This document shows, piece by piece, positions 35,979-44,646 of a stretch of 64,000 bases of DNA. A program made the position numbers and the translations under genes. The notes beneath the pieces were generated by a model. That model worked only from the letters and a program-made list of their open reading frames with translations, did no database searches and was not told where the DNA came from. Within the stretch, counting starts at the first letter, position 1. Every line of letters starts with the position of its first letter. Source of the stretch: Blastocatellia bacterium (lineage in GTDB: Bacteria > Acidobacteriota > Blastocatellia > Chloracidobacteriales > Chloracidobacteriaceae); assembly GCA_019695185.1 (NCBI GenBank), contig JAIBAN010000026.1, positions 1 to 64,000 of the forward strand. The letters are read 5' to 3'.

Positions 35979-36692
35979 TCACCAGTTGTCATTCTTCAGA
36001 AAGGCTTCGGTTTCCTGCAACCCCTGAGGGGTGCCGATTTCGTAAAAACGTTCGGTGACTTCATACCCAATCATTTCACCGGTTTCCACCAAATTGTGAT
36101 ACAGGTCGGCCAAATCGAAAAAGGTATCGGGCGGGATGCGCTCCAGGGCTGCCCGCCGCAAAAGGGCCGCGCCATAGTCAATGTAATCCATCTCCGGCAA
36201 CGGGTGGTGTTTGTCATAACATTTCAAGGTTCCGTTTTGAAAAACCACATTGCTTTTGTCCCAGCGATTTCCGTTTCGCAGCACGGTCATCAGTCCCTGC
36301 GCGCCGGAAACGGCAAAACCGTCAAAAACAGCTTGATAGTCAAACCGCAGGTAGGAATCCCCATAAAGGACCCAAAACACTTCACCCAACTGAGGGGCAG
36401 CCCGCCGCAGCGCACCTCCGGTTCCGAGCAGCGTCTTACCGTCATAACTGTATGACAGACACAGGTCCGGGATGGGATGTTTGGTCAGGTAAGTTTGCAC
36501 CAACTCGCCCAGATGGCCCAGGCACAAGACCACCCGCCGGATGCCGGTTTCCCGCAGCAACTCCAGTTGGTGGGCCAGAAAGGGTTTGCCGGCCACTGAA
36601 ACCAGTGCTTTGGGAATGGTTTCCGTGACGGGTCGGAGCCGGGTTGCCAATCCGCCGGCCAGGAGTGCCACCGGAACTTCTTCAAATTTCAT
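35979..36692 (-). CDS. hddC: D-glycero-D-manno-heptose-1-phosphate guanylyltransferase (HddC-like)
   Basis: About 237 residues. Nucleotidyltransferase fold: VALLAGGLATRLRPVTETIPKALVSVAGKPF, then LGTGGALRRA and GDSYL. In the GDP-heptose pathway HddC uses GTP to activate heptose 1-phosphate. The assignment relies on the neighbours gmhB, gmhA and hddA; the sequence alone fits any sugar-1-P nucleotidyltransferase. Start 36692 (MKFEEVPVALL). Confidence 0.85.
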   Translation of the reverse strand: MKFEEVPVALLAGGLATRLRPVTETIPKALVSVAGKPFLAHQLELLRETGIRRVVLCLGHLGELVQTYLTKHPIPDLCLSYSYDGKTLLGTGGALRRAAPQLGEVFWVLYGDSYLRFDYQAVFDGFAVSGAQGLMTVLRNGNRWDKSNVVFQNGTLKCYDKHHPLPEMDYIDYGAALLRRAALERIPPDTFFDLADLYHNLVETGEMIGYEVTERFYEIGTPQGLQETEAFLKNDNW

Positions 36693-36710
36693 AACTGAAA
36701 GCAGAGTCAA

Positions 36711-36785
36711 TAAACCGCGAAACACGCGAAATCAGCGAAAACAAAAAACAAATTTTCTCTTTTTTTCGCGTATTTCGCGGTTAAA
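36711..36785. repeat. Inverted-repeat hairpin element between hddC and hddA
   Basis: TAAACCGCGAAACACGCG (36711-36728) pairs with CGCGTATTTCGCGGTTA (36767-36783). The left arm has a 9-base repetition (CGCGAAAC, ACGCGAAAT, CAGCGAAAA). No gene inside. Confidence 0.8.
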
Positions 36786-36794
36786 AAAACCTTG

Positions 36795-37775
36795 TTACTG
36801 AATCACCGCTTTGGTTCCCTCAAAATCAAAGCAGAAACGGACTTCGCGCAAACCGGTCTGGCGCAACGCATGACGGAGCCGGATTTTATCTTCGGTATAA
36901 AACATCAAAAAACCGCCGCCCCCGGCCCCAATCAGTTTGCCGCCCAGTGCGCCGTTCTGCATGGCCAGGTCGTACCAGTCGTTGATGTGCTGGTTGCTCA
37001 TGCCGGAACTGCGTTTTTTCTTGTGTTCCCAATGAACATGCATCAATTCGGCAAAACGGTGGAGGTTGCCGCGCTCCAGTGCTTCGCAGCTTTGGTAGCC
37101 CAGGTCTTTGACAAAATGCAGGTTGGCAATCATGTCCTGGTCATGGGCCCGGCTTTTAACATCCTGTTCGCGCAAAATATCGGAGGCCGCCCGGCTGTAG
37201 CCCGTAAAAAACAACAGCAGATGATCTTCCAGATTGGCCAGGGTTTCGCTGTCAATCTGCAACGGCCAGACCCGCACCGTGTCGTCCGGTTGAAACTGAA
37301 AACAGGTCAGTCCGCCAAAAGCGGCAATATACTGGTCCTGTTTGCCAACCGGTTCACCCAGTTTTTCGATTTCAATGTGACACGCCTGTTCGGCCAGTTC
37401 GCGCGGATGGATGAAATTTTTGCGGTAGGTATGCAGAGCTTTGAGCAAGGCGGTGGTGAAACTTCCTGAGGAGCCCAGGCCGGTGCCTGCCGGAATATCG
37501 GCCATGCTCGTGATTTCCAAGTTTGGTTCGCGGATATCCAGTCCGCGCAGGGCTTCGCGGATAATCGGGTGTTGCACCTCATCAATCGTTCCTACCCGCT
37601 CCATTTTGGAGTATTTGATAATCAATTCCTGGATAAAGGTCTGATGGACCGTGATATAGACATATTTGTCAATCGCGGCGGCAATCAGAAAACCGCTGTG
37701 TTTACGGTAATAAGAAGGCAGGTCGGTTCCGCCCCCGCCCAGCGAAATGCGTAAGGGACTGCGTGTAATAATCAC
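36795..37775 (-). CDS. hddA: D-glycero-D-manno-heptose 7-phosphate 1-kinase (HddA, GHMP family)
   Basis: 326 residues. GHMP kinase: N-terminal RSPLRISLGGGGTDLPSYY, ATP-binding PAGTGLGSSGSFTTALLKAL, C-terminal GAGGGGFLMFYT. HddA phosphorylates the anomeric position of heptose 7-phosphate to give the 1,7-bisphosphate for GmhB. The start is GTG at 37775 and overlaps the Gfo/Idh gene stop by 4 bases (GTGA). Part of the heptose cassette. Confidence 0.92.
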   Translation of the reverse strand: MIITRSPLRISLGGGGTDLPSYYRKHSGFLIAAAIDKYVYITVHQTFIQELIIKYSKMERVGTIDEVQHPIIREALRGLDIREPNLEITSMADIPAGTGLGSSGSFTTALLKALHTYRKNFIHPRELAEQACHIEIEKLGEPVGKQDQYIAAFGGLTCFQFQPDDTVRVWPLQIDSETLANLEDHLLLFFTGYSRAASDILREQDVKSRAHDQDMIANLHFVKDLGYQSCEALERGNLHRFAELMHVHWEHKKKRSSGMSNQHINDWYDLAMQNGALGGKLIGAGGGGFLMFYTEDKIRLRHALRQTGLREVRFCFDFEGTKAVIQ

Positions 37776-38761
37776 CGGTTGCCTCGACTGATACGGTAGA
37801 GGGTTTCAACAATCTCCAGGGCCGCTGCTGCATCCGCCAGCGACCCCCAAGGCGTGCGGCGGTCGGCAATGCAGGCGGTGAAATGCTCAAACTCGGCCCG
37901 CCAGGACGTATCTTCACCGGGGTATTCCCAAATGGTGGTTTCCGGCGGACCCATTTGGGGCAGCATCCGATAGAACGACAGCCGCTCCGTCCCGTAACTG
38001 CCGCCCAGGCCGTCAATCTGCAATTTGCCGTCCCGGCCAAAGATTTCAAAACAAAAAAGGTTTTTCCATTCGGTGCAACTGGCGTGCAGCCAGGCAATCT
38101 GCCCGGCAGCCGTCCGCAAAAAGGCAAACCCGTTGTCTTCAACCGGCATTTTCCAGAAAAAAGTACCGACCAAGCCATTGACTTCGGTAAAATCCCCGGC
38201 AAACCAGCGGGCCAAATCAATCAAATGCACGCCTTGATCAAGCATCTCTCCGCCGCCCGCCGTTTCAGGGTCGGCCCGCCATTCGCGTTCGTATCCCAAC
38301 CGCCCGCCGTGGCCATACCGCGCCCGGATGTACAGCAACGGCCCCACCGCTCCGTTGGCAAATAATTCCCAGCTTTTCTGAAAGGCCGGATGAAACCGAT
38401 GATTGAAGCCAACCTTCACCGTGACCTCAGCGACAGCGGCAGCGGCAATTAAAGGAGCAAGTTCCTGGCTGGAACGGGCTGCCGGTTTTTCCAGCAGCAC
38501 ATGATGACCGGCGTTGACGGCAGCCAGGGCCACCGGTACCAGGGCGTCATTGGTGGTCGCCACAATCACAACATCAAGTTCCGGACGGGTGGCGGCTTCC
38601 ATCCAGGTTTCGGCCACGGTACAACCGGGAAACCCGGCGGCCAGCCGTTCCGCTCGTTCCCGGACCGTATCAAAAACCGTGATGAGCTGGTGTTCACCCA
38701 AAGCCTTGGCCCGTTTTCCGCCAATCAATCCGCATCCGACAATGCCAACCCGAAGATTCAT
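37772..38761 (-). CDS. Gfo/Idh/MocA-family sugar oxidoreductase
   Basis: 329 residues. N-terminal NAD(P) fold with VGIVGCGLIGGKRAKAL, the EKPAARS motif (Lys near residue 95) and a C-terminal alpha/beta domain with GEMLDQGVHLIDLARWF. It oxidises or epimerises sugars, probably a nucleotide sugar in glycan synthesis; the exact reaction is unknown. Overlaps both neighbours by 4 bases, so it belongs to one operon. Confidence 0.92.
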   Translation of the reverse strand: MNLRVGIVGCGLIGGKRAKALGEHQLITVFDTVRERAERLAAGFPGCTVAETWMEAATRPELDVVIVATTNDALVPVALAAVNAGHHVLLEKPAARSSQELAPLIAAAAVAEVTVKVGFNHRFHPAFQKSWELFANGAVGPLLYIRARYGHGGRLGYEREWRADPETAGGGEMLDQGVHLIDLARWFAGDFTEVNGLVGTFFWKMPVEDNGFAFLRTAAGQIAWLHASCTEWKNLFCFEIFGRDGKLQIDGLGGSYGTERLSFYRMLPQMGPPETTIWEYPGEDTSWRAEFEHFTACIADRRTPWGSLADAAAALEIVETLYRISRGNR

Positions 38762-39627
38762 GCCAGCCCCTCAATTCCCCGTTCCGCCGGCAAAATCCGG
38801 CGCAAGGTAAAAACGTCGGTGGTTTGCAACACTTCCACAAACTGTGGCCAGTCGCTCCATTTGTCATGTACGGCGGCGACAAATTTTCCGCTGATGCCAC
38901 GGGCCTGTTCGGAAATCAGAAAAGCGGCGGCTGAAGCCCCGACCTCTGCCGGAACCCCGCCTTCGGCCAGTTGGGCTTTGGTTTTTTCCAGATAGGCAGG
39001 ATTCACCCGGCCTTCGGCTGCGAGGGTTTCACGGTGCATCCGGGTGGCGACAAAACCAGGAGCGACACAGTTGATTTCGATGTTGTAGGGCTTCATTTCC
39101 TCTGCCACCGTTTCGGCAAAGCGGACCACTGCCACTTTGCTACAGGCATAGGAGGTATAATCCGGAAAGGGAAACGAAGCTCCGCCCCCGGAAAAAAGGA
39201 CAATCCGGCCACCCCTCCATTTCTGTCGCATCCGCAGGCAGCTTTGGCGGGTAACCAAAAAGGTGCCAAACAGGTTGATTTCAATGTTGCGTTTCCAGTC
39301 AGCCGGCTCGATTTCCAGAATGTTCCCAATCGGAGACAGGACGGCAGCGGCATGGATGACAGCGTTGACCGGGCCAAATTCGGTTTCCACCGCATCCAGC
39401 ACCCGTTCCACATCGGCTTCCTGCGAGACATCGGCGGCCACGGCGCGCACGTCGGTCAATCCTTGGTGGTGCAGTTCAGTCAGCGTTTGGTCAAGGTCAG
39501 TCTGGGTGCGGGAGCAAAAAACCACTTTGGCACCGGCCTGGGCGCACATTTCGACTGCTGCCCGCCCGATGCCGGTGCTGCCACCGGTGATAAGTATGCG
39601 TTTATCCGATAAATCGTAAGCTTTCAT
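38758..39627 (-). CDS. Short-chain dehydrogenase/reductase (classical SDR)
   Basis: 289 residues. Cofactor loop ITGGSTGIGRAA near the N-terminus, a serine region (VLFSGGGASFP) and catalytic YACSK (Tyr-x-x-x-Lys), with a C-terminal extension of about 35 residues beyond the usual 250. Probably reduces or oxidises a sugar keto group in this locus. Coupled by ATGA overlaps on both sides. Confidence 0.9.
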   Translation of the reverse strand: MKAYDLSDKRILITGGSTGIGRAAVEMCAQAGAKVVFCSRTQTDLDQTLTELHHQGLTDVRAVAADVSQEADVERVLDAVETEFGPVNAVIHAAAVLSPIGNILEIEPADWKRNIEINLFGTFLVTRQSCLRMRQKWRGGRIVLFSGGGASFPFPDYTSYACSKVAVVRFAETVAEEMKPYNIEINCVAPGFVATRMHRETLAAEGRVNPAYLEKTKAQLAEGGVPAEVGASAAAFLISEQARGISGKFVAAVHDKWSDWPQFVEVLQTTDVFTLRRILPAERGIEGLA

Positions 39628-40508
39628 TTTCGTTTCCAGCCAAACGGCATGTGTGAAATCCCATAGCGCAGGTCAACCATTCGTGCCAAAACCGGCCAGG
39701 GAAGGGTTTTTTCCCACCAGTTGACAGACTGAACTTTGAGCGCCTTGAGCATCTTGAACCGGATAATGTCAGTCAGGCCCGCTTGAAAGGGGAGTTTTTT
39801 AATGGCAAACCCGGTCTGGCGGAGGGCCAGGTCGAGTGTGCCGGGTTCATAATAGGTGATATGGATATCGGGCATGACGTATGCCCAATTGAAAAAATCG
39901 GTTTGAAACTGAGCGGCGTTGCCGGTGGTGTAGAAAAAAACCCCGCTTCCGTCAAGCAACCGGTAGATTTCTTCCAATACTTCCATCGGATGTTCGACAT
40001 GTTCCAGCACTTCAATTGCAGTTATCACATCGTAGCATGTGCTCTGGGCGACCAACTCAGGCTTGGTCAAAATCGGAATTCCCTGGGCGCGGGCCAAGTC
40101 GGCCATGGCACCCATTTCAAATCCAACTGCCGGAACGTCATGGTGTTCCCGCAGCCACCGCACCAACCCGCCATTTCCGCAGCCATAATCCAGCCAGCGC
40201 ATCTGTGGCGACAGCCCTTTGATGTGCCGGACAGTGGCGGCCACGCCTCGCCACTCATATTGCCTGACGGTTGTCTGCGGCTGCTCCAGTTCCGCCAGAT
40301 AGTTGACGGTCGGGTCCACCCCGCGCCCGCTGTAATAGTCGAGGTCATAAATTTCGGCAAAATTCCGATTGGGGTTGGAAATAAAGCGCAACCGGCAACC
40401 CGGACAGAGATGGAACCGATAGGGTTCGGCTTGTAAGTGACCGGTTTTTTCCCCCAGAAAGGGAGAAGGCGTGGCACAGATTGGACAGGGAACCAGTTGC
40501 ACCTTCAT
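39624..40508 (-). CDS. SAM-dependent methyltransferase with N-terminal zinc ribbon
   Basis: 294 residues. Zinc-binding CPIC and CPGC pairs in the first 50 residues, then a class I methyltransferase fold (LDYGCGNGGLVRWL, VITAIEVLEHVEHP). The zinc-ribbon layout is common among glycan methyltransferases and rhamnosyl/keto-sugar C-methyltransferases. ATGA overlaps with neighbouring genes on both sides. Confidence 0.87.
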   Translation of the reverse strand: MKVQLVPCPICATPSPFLGEKTGHLQAEPYRFHLCPGCRLRFISNPNRNFAEIYDLDYYSGRGVDPTVNYLAELEQPQTTVRQYEWRGVAATVRHIKGLSPQMRWLDYGCGNGGLVRWLREHHDVPAVGFEMGAMADLARAQGIPILTKPELVAQSTCYDVITAIEVLEHVEHPMEVLEEIYRLLDGSGVFFYTTGNAAQFQTDFFNWAYVMPDIHITYYEPGTLDLALRQTGFAIKKLPFQAGLTDIIRFKMLKALKVQSVNWWEKTLPWPVLARMVDLRYGISHMPFGWKRK

Positions 40509-41461
40509 GACCGCTCCAAAACCCAATGATTTTCCTCAAGGTACCGGGCTGTTCGCAGAACTGCCTCCCGAATGGTCAGTTGGGGCTGCCAGCCAAGGCT
40601 GCGGACTTTGGCCGTATCCAGAAAAATGAACGGGCTGTCGCCAATCCAGCCCCGTTCGCCCCCAGTATAGGCGCGTTCCGGTTGGACGCCCAAATGTTCA
40701 CACAGCCAGCCCAGTGAATCATTCACGCTGCAAAATTCGTCCGTTCCCAGATTGAAAATATTGACCGGTGCGGCGGCCTTTTCAATCACCGCCAGCATGG
40801 CTGCGATACAGTCCTGCACATACAGATAGGATTTGCGCTGCCTGCCGTTTCCCAGCACTTCAATCCGGTGCGGGTTGGCCAGCAGTTTGCGGTAAAAGTC
40901 ATAGACATGGCCGTGGGTGTAGCGTTCCCCCAAAATCGAGACGAACCGGAAAATAAACCCCTGAAAGCCAAACCCCGTGCAATAGGCGGCAATGAGCCCT
41001 TCACCAGCTAATTTCGAGGCTCCATACAAGCTGGTTTGAACCGGAAACGGACAGGTTTCCGGAGTCGGAAAGACCTCCGGCTCACCGTAAATGGAACCGG
41101 TGGACGAAAAGCCAATCCGGCGGACTCCGGCCTGCCGCATGGCTTCAAGCACGGTAAAGGTGCCGATGGTATTGCTGTCGAGGTCTTTGCGCGGATGTTC
41201 CGTGCCAAACCGAACGTCGGCATTGGCGGCCAGATGGAAAACAAAATCATGTCCGGCCAGAGCCTCGGTCAAACGGGTGGCATCCAGGATGTCTCCTTCC
41301 ACCAGATGGAACCGGGGTGAAGCCAGCGCCAGTGCCAAAAACTCGCGTCGTCCGGTCGAAAAATTGTCATAGACCGTGACTTCGTGGCCGAGTTCCAGTA
41401 ATCGGTCGGTCAGGTTGCTGCCAATGAAACCGGCTCCGCCGGTAATGAAAAATCTGCTCAT
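40505..41461 (-). CDS. NAD-dependent epimerase/dehydratase (extended SDR)
   Basis: About 318 residues. FITGGAGFIGSNLTDRLL nucleotide loop, catalytic YGASK with an upstream Ser/Thr (GFSSTGSIYG), sugar-nucleotide binding region later. Close to UDP-glucose 4-epimerase or GDP-mannose epimerase types, but the exact sugar is not determined. First gene of the stretch with 4-base overlaps that ends at hddA. The ATG at 41461 is chosen because the Rossmann loop follows directly. Confidence 0.9.
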   Translation of the reverse strand: MSRFFITGGAGFIGSNLTDRLLELGHEVTVYDNFSTGRREFLALALASPRFHLVEGDILDATRLTEALAGHDFVFHLAANADVRFGTEHPRKDLDSNTIGTFTVLEAMRQAGVRRIGFSSTGSIYGEPEVFPTPETCPFPVQTSLYGASKLAGEGLIAAYCTGFGFQGFIFRFVSILGERYTHGHVYDFYRKLLANPHRIEVLGNGRQRKSYLYVQDCIAAMLAVIEKAAAPVNIFNLGTDEFCSVNDSLGWLCEHLGVQPERAYTGGERGWIGDSPFIFLDTAKVRSLGWQPQLTIREAVLRTARYLEENHWVLERS

Positions 41462-41492
41462 AAAAAATTGGTGAAAAGAAATTCCGGCTTTC

Positions 41493-41570
41493 TCCACGAA
41501 GGACACGAAGAAACATGAAGAAAGAATAAAGGGGTTGTTTCTCTTAGTGCCGCTTCATGTCCTTCGTGGA
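41493..41570. repeat. Inverted-repeat hairpin element
   Basis: TCCACGAAGGACACGAAG (41493-41510) and CTTCATGTCCTTCGTGGA (41553-41570) pair with one mismatch over 18 bases; loop 42 bases. No gene inside. It splits the glycan locus into two transcription segments. Confidence 0.82.
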
Positions 41571-41591
41571 TAAAATTCTGAAAAAAACTGA

Positions 41592-43283
41592 TTATTCTTT
41601 GGCGGCAGGCTGATTATCACCGGCCAGAAGTTTTTGTTGCCGCTCGATTTCAGCCAGTTGGTCAATCGTTTCCGTGCGTAACCGGGCAATCGCCCAGAGC
41701 CAGTTGAACGGGTCCCGCCACATGGAGACTTTTTTTCCTTCCTTGAACGAACGGGAATGATAATTCACCGGAATTTCAATCGGGCGGTATCCCTTGCGGA
41801 CCAGTTTGACCAACAATTCATAGTCAAAGTCGAACCGGTTGCAGTGAAACCGCAATCCGTGCAGGCAGTCACGGCGAAAAACTTTGTACATGGTAAACGG
41901 GTCACGCAGGCTCAGGCCGAAGCAGATATTGACCAGGGTGGTAAAAAACCAATGCCCGAAATTCAAAGCCATGCTCAAAATGGGCTGGCCGGTAAACTGC
42001 CGCATTTTCCAGGCGGTTCCGCCGTGGCGCGAGCCCAGCACAAAGGCTTCCCGGTGCATTTTTAACGGCTCAAGCAGCACGTCGTAATCTTCCAGGTCAT
42101 ATTCCAGGTCGGCATCCTGAATCAGGATAAAGTCACCAGTTGCATGGCGGAGCCCCGTGCGGACGGCATGGCCTTTTCCACTTGGTTTATCCTCCAGAAT
42201 CACCTGCACCTGCGGATATTGCTCAAACCGTTGCACGATTTCCCGAGTGCCGTCGGTTGAATTGCTTTCCACCACGACAATTTCCATGTCGAGGTCCGGG
42301 ATTTTCTTTTTCAGCAACAGGTTGAGCACCTGTTCAATGGTGGCAGCTTCATTATAAGCAGCTACAATCACCGAAACCTTTTGGCGAACCGGCAGTGGCA
42401 TAGACCGGGCCAGAACCACCATGCCGCTGGCCACCACCGGGATCTGGCGTTTTTGCAGCTTGGCGGGGAGAATTCGCTGCCCTATCCGTATCAAACGGGA
42501 AAAAAGCGGCACTGGAAACCGTTCGAAATGGTGGGCCACATAATCAAAGGTCAGCACCTTCCAGCCCGGCTGGTGCAACATTTCCCGAAAGCCCGTGCGA
42601 TGGAGCAGATGCTGGATGTTGTTGCGGTCAAAGTACGTCAGATGTTCAGTTTTGATTTCCATCCAATTTTGCTGCAACATCCGAGCTGACCAGGAGTCCA
42701 GTGAAGGTGTGGCAACAAAGACCACTCCGTTTGGTTTGAGCAGCCGCCGGACGTGCATCAGAAAAGCAGCCGGGTTGCGAGTGTGCTCAATCACGTCGGC
42801 CAGCACACATACATCAAAATAACCGTCCGGGAGTGTGACATCTTCAATCTGCCCTTGAAAAATGGCTTCGGGGCGGCCCAACCGGGCGCGGGCATGGGTT
42901 GAGGCGGCTTCAGAAATTTCGACTCCAAACACATCATACCCAACAGCCGCTGCTTCCTTGAGAAAATCACCCCGCCCACACCCTACTTCCAACAGCCTGC
43001 CTCCGTGCCCACCCTGGTAATGTCCCAGTAAATCAAGATACCGCCGGGCGGTGGCCGCCTTCATTTCGGCAACCTGTAACCGGGCTGCTTCGGTATCCTC
43101 GCTGAGCATGTAGGCTTCAGTGTAAATCGCGGCCAGTTCCGCATCGCTGGGTTGTGGGTTAAACAGGAGCAGGGCGCAATCCGCACACCGAACCAGCCGG
43201 TATTCCTGATAGGAAAAGGCATAGTACAACCTGCGGCTTTCGCAGATAGGGCAGGTGGATAGAACAGGGCGTTGTGTTTCCAT
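41592..43283 (-). CDS. Methyltransferase-GT2 glycosyltransferase fusion
   Basis: 563 residues with two full domains. N-terminal half (1-280): zinc-ribbon CPIC/CADC and class I methyltransferase core LLEVGCGRGDFLKEA, VLADVIEHTRNPA. C-terminal half (about 300-545): GT-A fold, VSVIVAAYNEAATIEQV, ESNSTDGTRE, DADLEYDLEDY (DxD). The GT part resembles the separate gene at 27519-28253. Both domains look intact, so the fusion may combine sugar methylation with transfer to a polyprenyl carrier. No ribosome site is obvious. Confidence 0.88.
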   Translation of the reverse strand: METQRPVLSTCPICESRRLYYAFSYQEYRLVRCADCALLLFNPQPSDAELAAIYTEAYMLSEDTEAARLQVAEMKAATARRYLDLLGHYQGGHGGRLLEVGCGRGDFLKEAAAVGYDVFGVEISEAASTHARARLGRPEAIFQGQIEDVTLPDGYFDVCVLADVIEHTRNPAAFLMHVRRLLKPNGVVFVATPSLDSWSARMLQQNWMEIKTEHLTYFDRNNIQHLLHRTGFREMLHQPGWKVLTFDYVAHHFERFPVPLFSRLIRIGQRILPAKLQKRQIPVVASGMVVLARSMPLPVRQKVSVIVAAYNEAATIEQVLNLLLKKKIPDLDMEIVVVESNSTDGTREIVQRFEQYPQVQVILEDKPSGKGHAVRTGLRHATGDFILIQDADLEYDLEDYDVLLEPLKMHREAFVLGSRHGGTAWKMRQFTGQPILSMALNFGHWFFTTLVNICFGLSLRDPFTMYKVFRRDCLHGLRFHCNRFDFDYELLVKLVRKGYRPIEIPVNYHSRSFKEGKKVSMWRDPFNWLWAIARLRTETIDQLAEIERQQKLLAGDNQPAAKE

Positions 43284-43363
43284 TCAAAAAAGAAGGTCGG
43301 TTTGATGTGGTGCGGGATTGGGAAATGCTGGCCTGATTGCTGTGAACCGATCCGGATAACGTA

Positions 43364-43391
43364 ACTATAGCAATGAATTCTCAATTCTCAA
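43364..43391 (-). promoter_or_regulatory. Candidate promoter: -35 TTGAGA inside heptamer array, extended -10 TGC-TATAGT
   Basis: On the minus strand TTGAGA (43391-43386) lies 16 bases from TATAGT (43369-43364), preceded by TGC. The TTGAGA belongs to a TGAGAAT heptamer. The predicted start is about 75 bases before the fusion gene. Confidence 0.45.
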
Positions 43392-43402
43392 TTCTCAATT
43401 TT
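43379..43402. repeat. Heptamer array, unit TGAGAAT (single arm)
   Basis: Three units; no inverted partner nearby. It encodes the last residues (LRIEN) and stop of the GT9 gene. Confidence 0.82.
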
Positions 43403-44550
43403 TGAACGGCGGCAAAAACATCCGTCACTTCCATGGTGTTGAGGCAATTGTAATGCGGGCAGGTCAACACTTTTTCCGGGCCATCCATGCGAAAACAGGG
43501 GCTACATGAGACATGTTTGCTGACCATGGTATGAAGCGGACCCAGCGGCGCGGTCCGGCGGTAATCGGTCGGGCCGTAAATAGCCACCACCGGCGTATCC
43601 ACCGCCACTGCCACATGCATCAACCCGCTGTCATTGCACAAGAGCAGTCGGCAGCTTTTAACCAGGGCCGCCACCTGCTTGACCGACGTATCGCCAACGG
43701 CAAACACCACCCGCTCGGAAAGTCCGCGCATGGCTTCGGTAATCATGAGGGCTTCGTTCGGAGCTCCCAGCATCAGCAACACTGCGTTTGGCCAAGTGGC
43801 CAGAATCAGTTCGCAGAGGGTCCGGAACTTTTGCGGCGACCATTGTTTCCAGCGCATATTGGGTGATGTTCCCATTTGCACCCCAACCAGCCATGCTTCG
43901 GGTGGAACGTTCATCCCGCGTAAAAACTCCCGTGCCCAGACCAGATGTTCCTTTTCCAGCATCATAAAGGTTTTCCGGTTGAACATCGTTTCCTGTATGC
44001 CCAATTTTCGGGCCAGGGCAAAGTAGCGGTCAATCTCGTGCTGGTCTTCCTCCATCGTGACCGGCAGGTTGTAAATAAACCCGTAGCGGTCCGGCCAGCC
44101 GGGACTGCGCACATGACCCAATCGGTAGGGCGCACCTGACAAACTCACCATGGCCGCCAGATGCTGCGAGTTGCTGTGAAATTCGTTGATGAGCAGGTCG
44201 TAGTGTTCTGCCTGAATCCGCTTGATATGCTCCCGCCAGCGTTTCCAACTGGCTTTGGCGCACATATCAAAGGTGTGGTGAAAATAACCGCTGCCTTCCA
44301 GGACCTGTTCACAGCCAGTCCGGTTTCCGACCTGCAAATCAATCCGGGCATCGGCAAAATACTCGCGGAACGCCCGCAAGGCCGGGGTATACATCAGGAA
44401 GTTTCCCAATCCGTGGTAGGCACAAATCAGGATTTTTTTGAGTGAGCGGGGCACCGGTGTCACCGCCTGCGGGCGAAAGGCCAGATTGTAGGCCCGCAAC
44501 GACTTTTCCACCGCTTGTTCCGACCAGTATTCACGTGTCCAGGCAACCAT
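43381..44550 (-). CDS. Family 9 glycosyltransferase (heptosyltransferase-like)
   Basis: About 389 residues. GT-B fold of GT9: ILICAYHGLGNFLMYTPALRA near residue 40, C-terminal donor site (LLLCNDSGLMHVAVAVDTPVVAIYGPTDYRRTAPLG). GT9 members (WaaC/WaaF) add heptose to LPS core from ADP-heptose. With a GDP-heptose cassette next door, this one may use GDP-heptose, which is my inference. The start at 44550 is set by the domain; upstream codons are repeat-like. Its C-terminal LRIEN comes from a heptamer array. Confidence 0.86.
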   Translation of the reverse strand: MVAWTREYWSEQAVEKSLRAYNLAFRPQAVTPVPRSLKKILICAYHGLGNFLMYTPALRAFREYFADARIDLQVGNRTGCEQVLEGSGYFHHTFDMCAKASWKRWREHIKRIQAEHYDLLINEFHSNSQHLAAMVSLSGAPYRLGHVRSPGWPDRYGFIYNLPVTMEEDQHEIDRYFALARKLGIQETMFNRKTFMMLEKEHLVWAREFLRGMNVPPEAWLVGVQMGTSPNMRWKQWSPQKFRTLCELILATWPNAVLLMLGAPNEALMITEAMRGLSERVVFAVGDTSVKQVAALVKSCRLLLCNDSGLMHVAVAVDTPVVAIYGPTDYRRTAPLGPLHTMVSKHVSCSPCFRMDGPEKVLTCPHYNCLNTMEVTDVFAAVQKLRIEN

Positions 44551-44551
44551 G

Positions 44552-44588
44552 GGTTCAGAGTTTTCGGGTTCAGGGTTTGGGGGTTCAA
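44552..44588. repeat. Degenerate heptamer array, GGGTTCA type
   Basis: GTTCAGAGTTTTCGGGTTCA and following bases, next to the GT9 start codon. Degenerate; no full partner arm, although CAGGTTCAGGG occurs at 44631-44641. Confidence 0.55.
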
Positions 44589-44590
44589 GG

Positions 44591-44599
44591 TGGTATAGT
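44591..44599 (+). promoter_or_regulatory. Candidate extended -10 (TGG-TATAGT)
   Basis: TATAGT at 44594-44599, about 48 bases before the 44647 start. No good -35. Confidence 0.33.
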
Positions 44600-44646
44600 T
44601 TGGCGGAAGGGCAACCGTCAACCATCATTTCAGGTTCAGGGCTGGT

